Source: Lachnospiraceae bacterium (lineage in GTDB: Bacteria; Bacillota; Clostridia; Lachnospirales; Lachnospiraceae). Taken from it: a DNA stretch of 64,000 bases. Positions 52,376 to 60,560 of the stretch are shown piece after piece. Numbering within the stretch: position 1 is the stretch's first letter; each line of letters begins with the position of its first letter. Below the pieces are notes generated by a model. The model ran no database searches. It was not told where the DNA came from and saw only the letters and a list, made by a program, of their open reading frames with translations. The DNA lies in the NCBI GenBank assembly GCA_009911195.1, contig QXWV01000107.1:1-64000 (forward strand), written 5' to 3'. The position numbers and the translations under genes were made by a program.

Positions 52376-53743
52376 TCAGGAACATGTCAGCCGGGCTGTG
52401 CTATATTCTGCATATTTCCCCATGTCCGCTTTATGGCATTCCACCTTCATCCATATGCCGTTCTCCATATATTCCTGCTTAAGTACATGGGCATGTTCCA
52501 TAAAGTAGGATGCCTTCTGCCCCTCACTGTAAGGGAACAAAAATTCGGCCTGAACATACTCCGCATATACTTTTTCCACAATCATCCCGGAAAGCTCTGC
52601 CAGCCCCTGCCCGGACTTTGCAGACATATATATTTTATCATCCCCTACCCTCTCGGGAAGCTGGGGTACGCCGCATAAATCCGATTTGTTGTATACATAA
52701 ATAACCGGAATATCCGCAGCACCGATTTCTAAAAGAGTCTCTTCTGTGACTTTTATCTGCTGCCTATACTCCTCGTCGGAATAATCCACCACATAAAGCA
52801 GCAAATCCGCATTTTTCACTTCTTCCAATGTGGATTGGAAGGCTTTAATCAATGTATGGGGCAGCTTATGGATGAATCCCACCGTATCCGATAAAAGGAT
52901 TTTCTTATTGCACCCTAAATCAATATTCCTCACTGTAGTATCCAGGGTAGCAAAAAGCATGTCCTTTTCCAATACTTTCTTTTCTTCCTCATGCAAATAC
53001 TCTTCCACCATAGCATTCATTAACGTGGATTTCCCGGCATTGGTATAACCCACCAAAGCAACTTTTGGTATCCTGGATTCTTCCCTTCGCTTACTCTGGT
53101 TCTTCCTTTCCCTTGCTACTTCTTCCAGTTCCCTGCGCAATGCGGCCAACCTTTTTTCAATCTTCCTTCTGTCCAGTTCCAGTTTCTTCTCTCCAGCCCC
53201 TTTACTGCTCATGCTCCCGCTGGCACCGCCCTGTCTTGTCAAGGCATCGTGCATCCCCACAAGGCGCGACATTAGATATTGCAGCCTGGCCGATTCCACT
53301 TGTAATCTGGCTTCCCTTGTTTTCGCCCTTCTGGAAAAAATGTCCAGAATCAGCGCCGTCCGGTCCATTACCGGCCTTCCGATTTCTTTCTGCAAATTTC
53401 GCAGTTGGGAAGGTGACAGCGAATTATTGAATATGATAATATCCGCTTCCAAAGCGTCGGCATATTCCTTCACCTCCTGCACTTTTCCCGTTCCTATATA
53501 GAATGCTTTATGAATGCTGTCCAGCTTCTGCACAGCCATCCCTTCCACCTGCATGCCGCAAGCCTTTGCCAATTCGCCCAGTTCTTCCATCGAACGGGCG
53601 AAATTCGATTCCTCACCCGTATCTGCGCCCACCAGCACTGCTTTTTCTATTTCGCTTTGGTTTTCCACCCCTCCTGGTCCGCCTGTTTTGTTTTCCCTTA
53701 CTATTTCATCCAATCTGTCTTCCACTCTTCGTCCTCTTTCCAT
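52376..53743 (-). CDS. hflX: Ribosome-associated GTPase HflX
   Basis: The 455-aa product has the HflX N-terminal domain (about 30-215: VQKLDSIHKAFYIGTGKVQEVKEYADALEADIIIFNNSLSPSQLRNLQKEIGRPVMDRTALILDIFSRRA), then the RQGGASGSMSSKGAGEKKLELDRRKIEKRLAALRREL helical segment, and the G domain (VALVGYTNAGKSTLMNAM; LLSDTVGFI; YVYNKSDL). HflX splits stalled or hibernating ribosomes. Its start lies 4 nt after the stop of the Eis-like gene, and the ribosome binding site is weak. Confidence 0.95.
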   Translation of the reverse strand: MERGRRVEDRLDEIVRENKTGGPGGVENQSEIEKAVLVGADTGEESNFARSMEELGELAKACGMQVEGMAVQKLDSIHKAFYIGTGKVQEVKEYADALEADIIIFNNSLSPSQLRNLQKEIGRPVMDRTALILDIFSRRAKTREARLQVESARLQYLMSRLVGMHDALTRQGGASGSMSSKGAGEKKLELDRRKIEKRLAALRRELEEVARERKNQSKRREESRIPKVALVGYTNAGKSTLMNAMVEEYLHEEEKKVLEKDMLFATLDTTVRNIDLGCNKKILLSDTVGFIHKLPHTLIKAFQSTLEEVKNADLLLYVVDYSDEEYRQQIKVTEETLLEIGAADIPVIYVYNKSDLCGVPQLPERVGDDKIYMSAKSGQGLAELSGMIVEKVYAEYVQAEFLFPYSEGQKASYFMEHAHVLKQEYMENGIWMKVECHKADMGKYAEYSTARLTCS

Positions 53744-53747
53744 CTTT

Positions 53748-54896
53748 CTATACTATTTCATTGATAAATACGCGTCCTAATTTCTTTATTTCGTTTAATT
53801 TCTCCAATACCCCTTCTTTTTCCCGCTCACGAAAAAAGGAAAAACATTCCTCCGCTTTCCGGTATCCGAATATCCATGCGGTAAGCTGGCCCACTTCTGC
53901 CCGGCATTCCGCCCCATTCCCGCCGCTTTTTTCCCCTTCCCCTTGTAGCTTTTTGCATACAAAGGCTCTGTCAGGTGTTATCCGGCACTGCCAGACCCCA
54001 TTATTCTGAAGGAGGATGGAATCTTCTATCTTTACTGACCATGAAATCTCCTTTGTCTTTGTCCGGAGCAGGGAAAACATAGCCTGTACATCCACCACAC
54101 GGGCCATGATTACCGGCTGCCTCCTTCCTGATGTACAAACCGGACAGTTTTTCTTTCCGGCCAAAAACACAGCCTCCTGAATTTCCCCTCTTCCTTCTTC
54201 TTCCGTATAGAAAAAATATCCTTCCAAAGCCCCATCTTTTCCAAACAGCCTGTAAATCCTGCCGTTCTGGGCTTCCAGTTCCCTCTCCATAACGCGGTAG
54301 TAAGACATATCCCGTTTGATAAACAGGTCATAATTCTTTTCCAAATAGGCAGACGCGAATTTCGCCAGCTCCTGTAGTTCCTTTTCCGTTAAATAAGGAC
54401 GCCCCGCCAGTTCTTTTGGAAACTGCCTTCCGGAAACAGTCTCTTCTGGAAACTGCTCCTTTGGCAGATAAATTTCCCTATCATAAATATAAGTAAACGA
54501 ATATGGCCGGTATATTCTAGGGTTTGCAGGCATTAAAAATGTAAACGGCTGCCTTTTTTCCTTCATAGAAGTCAGGGCCAATCGCAGTATCCTGTCCATA
54601 TACCCCCGATGCCTGTATTTTTCCTTCGTAGCCACACCTACTATATAGTTAATTTCCTGTTCCGCAAATCCGCCCCCGCACCGCATCATCATCCGATAAG
54701 GGGACAGATACAGCATAGAAACACAGCCTTCCCCAATCCGAAGCCCAAAAGCCCGGTTGTGCACCGCTTTTTCCTTAAAATAGTAATCCGTAAATTCTTT
54801 TGAATCTTCCGAAAAAACTTCTTCCCATAAAGGGCGCAATGCCCTGCATTCTTCCCCTTCCATCATCACTTCTTCCACGCGCGGAATTTCCAGCAT
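53748..54896 (-). CDS. Eis-like GNAT N-acetyltransferase
   Basis: The 382-aa product has an N-terminal GNAT domain with the acetyl-CoA loop GVATKEKYRHRGYMDRILRLAL (about 88-110), a second degenerate GNAT-like region (about 140-275), and a C-terminal sterol-carrier-like domain (about 285-382: ARVVDVQAMFSLLRT). This three-part plan is that of Eis-type acetyltransferases, some of which modify aminoglycosides or peptides at many positions; the substrate here is unknown. The ATG follows ATGAGGAA. It is upstream of hflX by 4 nt, so probably cotranscribed. Confidence 0.85.
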   Translation of the reverse strand: MLEIPRVEEVMMEGEECRALRPLWEEVFSEDSKEFTDYYFKEKAVHNRAFGLRIGEGCVSMLYLSPYRMMMRCGGGFAEQEINYIVGVATKEKYRHRGYMDRILRLALTSMKEKRQPFTFLMPANPRIYRPYSFTYIYDREIYLPKEQFPEETVSGRQFPKELAGRPYLTEKELQELAKFASAYLEKNYDLFIKRDMSYYRVMERELEAQNGRIYRLFGKDGALEGYFFYTEEEGRGEIQEAVFLAGKKNCPVCTSGRRQPVIMARVVDVQAMFSLLRTKTKEISWSVKIEDSILLQNNGVWQCRITPDRAFVCKKLQGEGEKSGGNGAECRAEVGQLTAWIFGYRKAEECFSFFREREKEGVLEKLNEIKKLGRVFINEIV

Positions 54897-54956
54897 TTTT
54901 TCCTCATTTCTGCACAGGCTGACATATCAAAAGCCCTTTTGTACCAAAAGCTATTT

Positions 54957-55505
54957 TTATTTCTGTTCCCTGGGGCATCCCCCACATCCAACGCAAGCCT
55001 CCTGCTTTGCCACATCCTCCGTATAATACTGCACAGGGCTTGTCAACAGGCATATAGCCTGAGCGGAAATCCCTTCTTCCTTTCCTGTAAACCCCAGCCC
55101 TTCCTCCGTTGTCGCTTTTACATTGACCTGGGAAATATCGATTCCCAGCGTATCTGCAATGTTTTTCCGCATCAGGTCAATATGAGGGCGCATTTTGGGT
55201 CTCTGCGCAATAATCGTAGCATCAATATTTTCGATAAAAAAACACTGTTCTTCCAAAAGGCTTCCTACATGTTCCAGCAATTTCATGGAAGAAATGCCCT
55301 TATATGCTTCATCCGTATCCGGAAAATGCTTTCCGATATCGCCCAGGGAGGCAGCCCCAAGCAGCGCGTCCATAACGGCATGCAGCAGCACATCCGCATC
55401 GGAGTGCCCTAAAAGCCCCTTTTCAAAAGGAATCTTCACTCCCCCAATAATCAAATCACGTCCTTGCGTTAATCTATGCACATCATAACCCATCCCTATT
55501 CTCAT
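54957..55505 (-). CDS. ispF: 2-C-methyl-D-erythritol 2,4-cyclodiphosphate synthase with Cys-rich tail
   Basis: The 182-aa product is IspF of the MEP isoprenoid pathway: MGYDVHRL (zinc Asp and His), [34 protein letters not shown], and [27 protein letters not shown] near the end. Typical IspF stops about there (155-160 aa). This one carries about 25 more residues ending [14 protein letters not shown] with C-x2-C-x2-C. The ATG at 55505 follows AAAGGAG; the longer frame is upstream sequence. ispD is not adjacent. Confidence 0.94.
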   Translation of the reverse strand: MRIGMGYDVHRLTQGRDLIIGGVKIPFEKGLLGHSDADVLLHAVMDALLGAASLGDIGKHFPDTDEAYKGISSMKLLEHVGSLLEEQCFFIENIDATIIAQRPKMRPHIDLMRKNIADTLGIDISQVNVKATTEEGLGFTGKEEGISAQAICLLTSPVQYYTEDVAKQEACVGCGGCPREQK

Positions 55506-55682
55506 ACGTAAAGAAGCTCCTTTCTTTTCTGGCTCTCGGCCTTTCTTTAGATACATACCCGTAAAACTTTTATTAAAAAAATATTATAACATTATTTTTA
55601 CAAAATAGGAATGAAATCATACTTTGCACACATTTTTTCTTCAAAATGCATAATTTATATTAAACAAAACAGAGGAACGTTT

Positions 55683-56162
55683 ATGAAACCAACTACTTAT
55701 TATACAGGAATTACCGGAATTATCGAACGCATCGCCCCCATCCGGAGTGAATGCTGCAACCAGATTGTGTCCATCCGGACTTTGGATGGAATGATTAATT
55801 TTGTCCTTTCCCCTGGCACATATGTTGTGGATAATGCCCCTTTGCGCACAGGCATGCGCGTCACCGCATTCTATGACACCAGTCAACCGGTTCCCCTGAT
55901 TTATCCTCCCCAGTATCAGGCTGCTTTTATCGCCCGCACAGAACCGGGCGAAAATGTAATGGTTGCCTATTTTGATAAAGGACTTCTCTCTTCGGAAAAC
56001 CAGCTACAGCTAAATATCAGCTCCGATACCCGTGTAACTACAGCCAATGGCCAGCGATTTGCCTGTAGCATCGGCAATCATCTTTTGATGGTATACTATG
56101 GGGCGACAACAAGAAGTATCCCTCCTCAGACAAATCCGGAAAGGATTATCGTTTTCTGTTAA
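55683..56162 (+). CDS. Hypothetical plus-strand protein, 159 aa
   Basis: I do not recognise this family. The soluble product is beta-rich: YYTGITGIIERIAPI, CCNQIVSIRTLDGMINFVLSPGTYVVDN, LRTGMRVTAFYDTSQPVPLIYPPQYQAAFIAR, FACSIGNHLLMVYYGATTRSIPPQTNPERIIVF. The first 80 residues read like an OB-fold (binding of a small ligand, cofactor or nucleic acid is possible). The ATG follows AGAGGAACG; an upstream in-frame start lacks a site. It is the only plus-strand gene in the core part of the window, so it has its own promoter in the AT-rich 55557-55682 gap. Confidence 0.7.
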   Translation: MKPTTYYTGITGIIERIAPIRSECCNQIVSIRTLDGMINFVLSPGTYVVDNAPLRTGMRVTAFYDTSQPVPLIYPPQYQAAFIARTEPGENVMVAYFDKGLLSSENQLQLNISSDTRVTTANGQRFACSIGNHLLMVYYGATTRSIPPQTNPERIIVFC

Positions 56163-56240
56163 CGGGATGGAATCAAAAATAAAGCAGAAATGCCTGAACG
56201 ATAAATAAAACAGCTACATTAGAAAACCTCGAATATCATC

Positions 56241-56331
56241 ATGTGATAAGGAATCCTCCCACTTCGTGGATTCCTCCTTACCAGGGGTATGTGATAGGGA
56301 ATCCTCCCACTCCATGGAACCCTCCTTACCA
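56241..56331. repeat. Two tandem 43-bp repeats with hairpin potential
   Basis: Two units starting ATGTGATA(A/G)GGAATCCTCCC begin at 56241 and 56289 (period 48 bp) and end CCTCCTTACCA. Each can fold (for example GGAATCC with GGATTCC in the first). They lie directly past the 3' end of the tRNA gene, converging with the plus-strand gene, and may act as terminators. The second unit has diverged mostly within its stem. Confidence 0.7.
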
Positions 56332-56338
56332 CAAATAA

Positions 56339-56411
56339 TGGAGATAACGGGACTCGAACCCGCGGCCTATGCGTTGCGAACGCATCGCTATCCCAGCTTA
56401 GCTATATCCCC
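56339..56411 (-). tRNA. tRNA-Ala (anticodon CGC)
   Basis: The minus strand folds as a standard cloverleaf. The acceptor stem GGGGATA/TATCTCC includes the G3-U70 alanine identity pair, and the D arm is GCTA/TAGC. The anticodon stem ATGCG/CGCAT carries loop TTCGCAA, so the anticodon is CGC. The T arm contains TTCGAGT and the discriminator is A. CCA is not encoded. Confidence 0.93.
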
Positions 56412-56421
56412 TTGCAAAACT

Positions 56422-56449
56422 ATTGTAACACACTGAGAATAAAAATCAA
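56422..56449 (-). promoter_or_regulatory. Promoter of tRNA-Ala
   Basis: TTGATT (56449-56444) and TACAAT (56427-56422) are 16 bp apart, placing the start about 5 nt before the mature tRNA end. Confidence 0.65.
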
Positions 56450-56505
56450 GCAATTTTTTTGCCTTCCGAGGGCAGGGCTTTGGATATCTGGACTCTTACG
56501 GCAAA

Positions 56506-56530
56506 GGGAGGGGCGGTTACCGCCCCTCCC
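56506..56530 (-). terminator. GC-rich hairpin ending the rubrerythrin transcript
   Basis: GGGAGGGGCGGT and its exact complement form a 12-bp stem with a one-base centre, 37 nt after the rbr stop. Only TTT follows on the minus strand, so termination is likely but not certain. Confidence 0.65.
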
Positions 56531-56567
56531 AGCTATGCCTTTTAAAATTATATATTTTTCCCTTTGA

Positions 56568-57110
56568 TTAATAGTTATCTGCATGTACTTCAAAATAACT
56601 TTGCGGATGGTTACAGGTGGGGCAAACTTCAGGTGCCTTTGTTCCAACAACAATGTGTCCGCAGTTGCGGCATTCCCATACCTTCACTTCACTCTTTTCA
56701 AATACTGCAGCCGTCTCCACATTCTTAAGCAAAGCGCGGTATCTTTCTTCATGGTGCTTCTCAATTGCGCCCACAAGCCTGAACTTCGCTGCCAGTTCCG
56801 GGAAGCCTTCCTCCTCTGCTGTCTTGGCGAAATTCTCGTACATGTCTGTCCATTCAAAGTTTTCGCCATCTGCGGCTGCCGCTAAGTTTTCCTTTGTATC
56901 GCCGATTCCTTTCAGTTCCTTAAACCACATTTTGGCATGTTCTTTTTCATTGTCCGCTGTTTTCAAAAAGAGGGAGGCAATTTGCTCATAGCCTTCCTTT
57001 TTCGCTACGGAAGCAAAATAGGTATATTTATTTCTTGCCTGTGATTCCCCTGAAAATGCTGCTTCCAGATTTTTTTCCGTTTGTGTTCCTGCATACTTTG
57101 TTGTTCCCAT
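56568..57110 (-). CDS. rbr: Rubrerythrin
   Basis: The 180-aa product has a four-helix diiron domain ([63 protein letters not shown]) and a C-terminal rubredoxin domain ([32 protein letters not shown], two C-x2-C). It reduces hydrogen peroxide to water in anaerobes. GAGGAAAAG precedes the ATG. It follows the rubredoxin-glutamate synthase and perR genes, consistent with PerR control, though the gap upstream holds other dyads and no clear Per box. Confidence 0.97.
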   Translation of the reverse strand: MGTTKYAGTQTEKNLEAAFSGESQARNKYTYFASVAKKEGYEQIASLFLKTADNEKEHAKMWFKELKGIGDTKENLAAAADGENFEWTDMYENFAKTAEEEGFPELAAKFRLVGAIEKHHEERYRALLKNVETAAVFEKSEVKVWECRNCGHIVVGTKAPEVCPTCNHPQSYFEVHADNY

Positions 57111-57142
57111 CTTTTCCTCATTTCTGTACGGCTTTTTGTGTA

Positions 57143-57203
57143 AACCAGAGTTTGCGGATACCGTACAGACACAAACTCCGGTTTGAAAATTTACAATTTT
57201 CAG
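57143..57203. promoter_or_regulatory. Dyads upstream of rbr
   Basis: AAACCAGAGTTTG and CAAACTCCGGTTT (57143-57185) form a 13-bp stem with one mismatch, and TGAAAATT-tac-AATTTTCA-type symmetry (57185-57203) adjoins it. They lie between the rubredoxin-glutamate synthase stop and rbr. The first may end the upstream transcript; the second could be an operator in the rbr promoter. Confidence 0.5.
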
Positions 57204-57262
57204 TCTTTTCCACCATGATAACCGATTCCCTCAGCAGACAGGGGAATCCCCGCCGACATCAT

Positions 57263-58678
57263 TTACATGCCCGCATGTTTAATATTGGTATATTCGGATA
57301 TTTCCCTGTTGATTGTACAAAGGTCATCAACCGACAGACCATGAATATCAATATTTCCCGTAATCCTCGCAAATGTCCTTAATTCCTCCGCAGAACATCT
57401 CAGATAATTCTCTACCCGTTTTGCGGCGGCATCAATATGTAGCCTTTCACGCAGTTTTTCATCCTGTGTGGCCATTCCCACCGGACACATTCCAGTACCG
57501 CAGATACGGTACTGCTGACAAGCCGCTGCCACCATAGCAGCCGAAGCAATTGCCACCGCATCAGCTCCCATTGCAATCGCTTTTGCAAAATCAGCGGATA
57601 CCCTAAGCCCCCCTGTAATAACCAAATCAATACCTGAGCCATCAAGATATCTTTTGGCACGATGGAGCGCATAAATCGTTGGAACGCTGGTGGAATCCCT
57701 TATTATAGAAGGGGATGCACCCGTTGCGCCGCCCCGGCCATCTATCGTAATAAAGTCCGGCTCGGCATATACGCAAAATTCCAAATCCCTTTCAATCCGC
57801 CCGGCTGCAATCTTAATGCCGATGGGTCTGCCTTCACTCCGCATACGCAGCTCCTTTACCAGATTCCTTAGGTCCTCCTTATTGTTAATTCCGGGAAATC
57901 TGGACGGGCTGATGACATCCTCCCCCAACGGTTTATTCCGGATTTTTGCAATTTCAGGCGTTACTTTGCCGCCAGGTAAATGTCCGCCCATCCCCGGTTT
58001 GGTTCCCTGCCCGATTTTAATCTCAATAGCATCGGAAGTTTTCAGGTTCTCGTCGGTAACGCTATACAGGTTTGGCACATACTCGAAAATATATTTATGC
58101 GCGGCTTCTTTTTCTTCCGGTAAAATACCGCCCTCACCGCTGCACATCGCTGTGCCGGCCGCCGCACTCCCTTTCGCCAAGGCAATTTTTGTCTCTTTGG
58201 AAAGTGCACCAAATGACATATGGGAAATATAGACCGGCATCTCAAGAACCATGGGCTTTTTTGCCCGTTTCCCAATAATCGTTTTTAAAGACACATCGGC
58301 GTGTTCATCCAAAGGCATCGGATTTAATTGCGCCCCAAGAACAAGCACATCATCCCAATCCGGCATTTTCATCTGCGTACCCATTGCCTCAATCGCCGAT
58401 TTCCCCGTAACAGCCATCGCCTGTATTTCTTTCATGTAGCGGTAATTGCTGTCCGTCTTTCGTGTTTCCCGTGGATATTCCAAATCCAGACCCTTACCGC
58501 TTATCGAAGCGGCTTCCCCCTGGGATTGGGCGGAAACGGCTGCCTCCTTTGGCATTTTAACAGCTTCAAATTTCTCCGGCGGCTGTTTACAGACAGGGCA
58601 CTGGGGCAATTCGGAAAATGTTTTCCCTTCCTTTTCTTCATCATATACATATCCGCACACGCTGCATTTATAAACCAT
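57263..58678 (-). CDS. Rubredoxin-glutamate synthase (GltB2-type) fusion protein
   Basis: The 471-aa product starts with a rubredoxin domain (about 1-40: YKCSVCGYVYDEEKEGKTFSELPQCPVCKQPPEKF). A linker and an FMN-binding glutamate synthase domain (about 110-460) follow, with SFGALSKETKIALAKGSAAAGTAMCSGEGG, GQGTKPGMGGHLPG, IDGRGGATGASPSIIRDS and a three-Cys cluster motif C-x5-C-x4-C (CQQYRICGTGMC). It lacks the amidotransferase domain, so it may use ammonia or act as an FMN/Fe-S oxidoreductase in the peroxide response. AGGAGGT precedes the ATG, 12 nt after perR. Confidence 0.9.
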   Translation of the reverse strand: MVYKCSVCGYVYDEEKEGKTFSELPQCPVCKQPPEKFEAVKMPKEAAVSAQSQGEAASISGKGLDLEYPRETRKTDSNYRYMKEIQAMAVTGKSAIEAMGTQMKMPDWDDVLVLGAQLNPMPLDEHADVSLKTIIGKRAKKPMVLEMPVYISHMSFGALSKETKIALAKGSAAAGTAMCSGEGGILPEEKEAAHKYIFEYVPNLYSVTDENLKTSDAIEIKIGQGTKPGMGGHLPGGKVTPEIAKIRNKPLGEDVISPSRFPGINNKEDLRNLVKELRMRSEGRPIGIKIAAGRIERDLEFCVYAEPDFITIDGRGGATGASPSIIRDSTSVPTIYALHRAKRYLDGSGIDLVITGGLRVSADFAKAIAMGADAVAIASAAMVAAACQQYRICGTGMCPVGMATQDEKLRERLHIDAAAKRVENYLRCSAEELRTFARITGNIDIHGLSVDDLCTINREISEYTNIKHAGM

Positions 58679-58690
58679 CGTAAGTACCTC

Positions 58691-59050
58691 CTATTCTTCC
58701 CTGCACTTTTTGCAAAGATAAAATACTTTTAAATCGTAAGACAGAATTTCTTCCTTAAGCTGATTTTCCAGATTTTTTGTCAAATCTTCCAAATTAATGT
58801 CGGACAATTCCCCGCATTTTCTGCATACAAGATGGTCATGTTTCCGGATTTTATCATAGCGGTCAGGGGAATTTTCTATAGACAATTTCCGAATCAGGCC
58901 ATTTTGGTACAAAGCATTCAGATTGTTGTATACCGTCGCCTGAACCACTTTCGGCTCTGTTTTTTTCAGTTCTAAAAAGAGCTGCTCTGCCGTCATATGC
59001 TCCTTAGACTGATTAATTAATTCCAATATCAAGTCTGCGTATCTGCTCAC
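58691..59050 (-). CDS. perR: Fur-family peroxide regulator PerR
   Basis: The 119-aa product has a winged-helix domain (about 1-65: EHMTAEQLFLELKKTEPKVVQATVYNNLNALYQNGLIRKL) and a dimerisation/metal domain (HDHLVCRKCGELSDINLEDL, then VFYLCKKCREE, two C-x2-C zinc pairs). PerR represses peroxide genes until its regulatory iron site is oxidised. It overlaps no neighbour, leads the rubredoxin-glutamate synthase gene, and has a perfect Per-box-like dyad in its own promoter. Fur or Zur is less likely given the redox neighbours. Confidence 0.9.
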   Translation of the reverse strand: MSRYADLILELINQSKEHMTAEQLFLELKKTEPKVVQATVYNNLNALYQNGLIRKLSIENSPDRYDKIRKHDHLVCRKCGELSDINLEDLTKNLENQLKEEILSYDLKVFYLCKKCREE

Positions 59051-59068
59051 CTTCCCACCATCTTTACT

Positions 59069-59111
59069 TTAGAATTATTCTAATTATAACATCCTTTTAT
59101 CTATTTGTCGA
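59069..59111 (-). promoter_or_regulatory. perR promoter with Per-box-like operator
   Basis: TCGACA (59111-59106) and TATAAT (59088-59083) are 17 bp apart. Adjoining the -10 is TTAGAATTATTCTAA (59069-59083), a perfect 7-1-7 inverted repeat that matches the Per-box consensus closely. Bound PerR would block its own promoter. Confidence 0.85.
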
Positions 59112-59181
59112 GAGCCTGTAAAAAATATCGTTCATAGGAACTTTTCAAAATATCATTCATAAAAACCGTCCGACATGCCAC

Positions 59182-60516
59182 TCATGAACCCCCTCCCCGA
59201 TACTTCAATATGTACCATCCAATGCCTGTTATATCCGCTAGCAGCCATCCTATCGGCACAGAAACCCATATCCCGGTGACGCCAATCCATGGAATGGCAG
59301 AAAGCATATAGGCGAGAGCTACCCTCGTTCCCAAGGATATTACAGTAAGCACCACCGACATTCCCGGTTTACGTACCGCCCTGTAGAATCCATAGAGCAA
59401 AAAGAGCAGCCCGATGCCTATATAGCACGCCCCTTCAATCCTGAGGTAATGCACACCGGCTTCTATAATCCCGGTTTCCGAAGCAGGGATAAAAATCCCC
59501 ATCAAAGGGCGGGCAAACAGCCATACAGCCCCGCTGATAACCACGCAGAAGAAAAATACCGACACCATTGCGCTGCGGATTCCTTTTCGGATGCGGTCCA
59601 TCTTCCCTGCACCGTAATTTTGAGCCACAAAAGTAGAAAATGCATTGCCGAAGTCCTGTACCGGCATATAGGCAAAGGAATCTATTTTGACTGCTGCTGC
59701 AAAGGCTGCCATAATCCCTGCACCAAAGCTATTCACCAGCCCCTGGACCATCAGGATACCCAGGTTCATAATCGATTGCTGGACACAGGTCAAAAAAGAC
59801 AGCCCGGTAATCTCCTTAAAAATATTCCGGTTCCAAACCATATGTTTCTTTTGTATGCGAAGCTGGGGGCAAAAAAGCAAGGTATACCCCATCATCCCAA
59901 TCCCGGAAAGATATTGGGATAATACGGTTGCCCAGGCCGCCCCTTTTACCCCCATTTCAAATGTAAGGACAAACAATAAATCCAAAATAATATTAAGGAC
60001 GGCCGCCCCTCCTAAAAAGGCCAGCGGTGTCACCGAATTCCCCACTGCCCGCAGCATGTTAGAAAAATAATTGTACAAAAAGGTGGCCGGAATCCCCCAG
60101 AAAATCACCCAAAGGTAATCCCTCATCAGGGGAACAATAGCGGCAGGAACCTGCAGCAGCCGTATAATTGCCCCTAATCCCCAAAATACAAGGCCGGTCA
60201 GCAACAGGGTTACTACCCCAATAAAGGCAAAAGATAGGCAAATGCTGTTTTTCAGGCAGTCTTCGTCCTTTTTCCCATAATAAATTGAAAAGACGGCTCC
60301 GCTTCCCATGCATAAGCCCAGAAGGATAGAAGTAATGAAAACCATTAAAGTATAGGAAGAGCCTACCGCCGCCAGCGCATCCGCCCCCAGAAATTGCCCT
60401 ACAATCCATGTATCGGCAATATTATAAAATTGTTGTAATAAATTGCCTATCATAAGTGGAATGGCAAAAATCAGCAGATTAGCCGCAATTGGCCCTTTTG
60501 TCAAATCTTTTTGCAT
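59182..60516 (-). CDS. MATE-family multidrug/cation efflux transporter
   Basis: The 444-aa protein has 12 predicted transmembrane helices in two halves with MATE signatures: GPIAANLLIFAIPLMIGNLLQQFYNIADTWIVGQFLGADALAAVGSSYTL and, in the second half, FLTCVQQSIMNLGILMVQGLVNSFGAG. It should export drugs or metabolites in exchange for protons or sodium. Substrates cannot be read from sequence. The gap of about 130 nt to perR has no gene. Confidence 0.93.
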   Translation of the reverse strand: MQKDLTKGPIAANLLIFAIPLMIGNLLQQFYNIADTWIVGQFLGADALAAVGSSYTLMVFITSILLGLCMGSGAVFSIYYGKKDEDCLKNSICLSFAFIGVVTLLLTGLVFWGLGAIIRLLQVPAAIVPLMRDYLWVIFWGIPATFLYNYFSNMLRAVGNSVTPLAFLGGAAVLNIILDLLFVLTFEMGVKGAAWATVLSQYLSGIGMMGYTLLFCPQLRIQKKHMVWNRNIFKEITGLSFLTCVQQSIMNLGILMVQGLVNSFGAGIMAAFAAAVKIDSFAYMPVQDFGNAFSTFVAQNYGAGKMDRIRKGIRSAMVSVFFFCVVISGAVWLFARPLMGIFIPASETGIIEAGVHYLRIEGACYIGIGLLFLLYGFYRAVRKPGMSVVLTVISLGTRVALAYMLSAIPWIGVTGIWVSVPIGWLLADITGIGWYILKYRGGGS

Positions 60517-60560
60517 AAATATGTTCCTCTAATAAATATAATACAAGCTTTAAGGTGCAT

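Noticed and set aside
54897-57125. Shared leader TTTTCCTCATTTCTG (plus strand) before the Eis-like gene and rbr
   Set aside because: The match covers little more than a ribosome binding site and flanking A/T; too short to call a regulatory motif.
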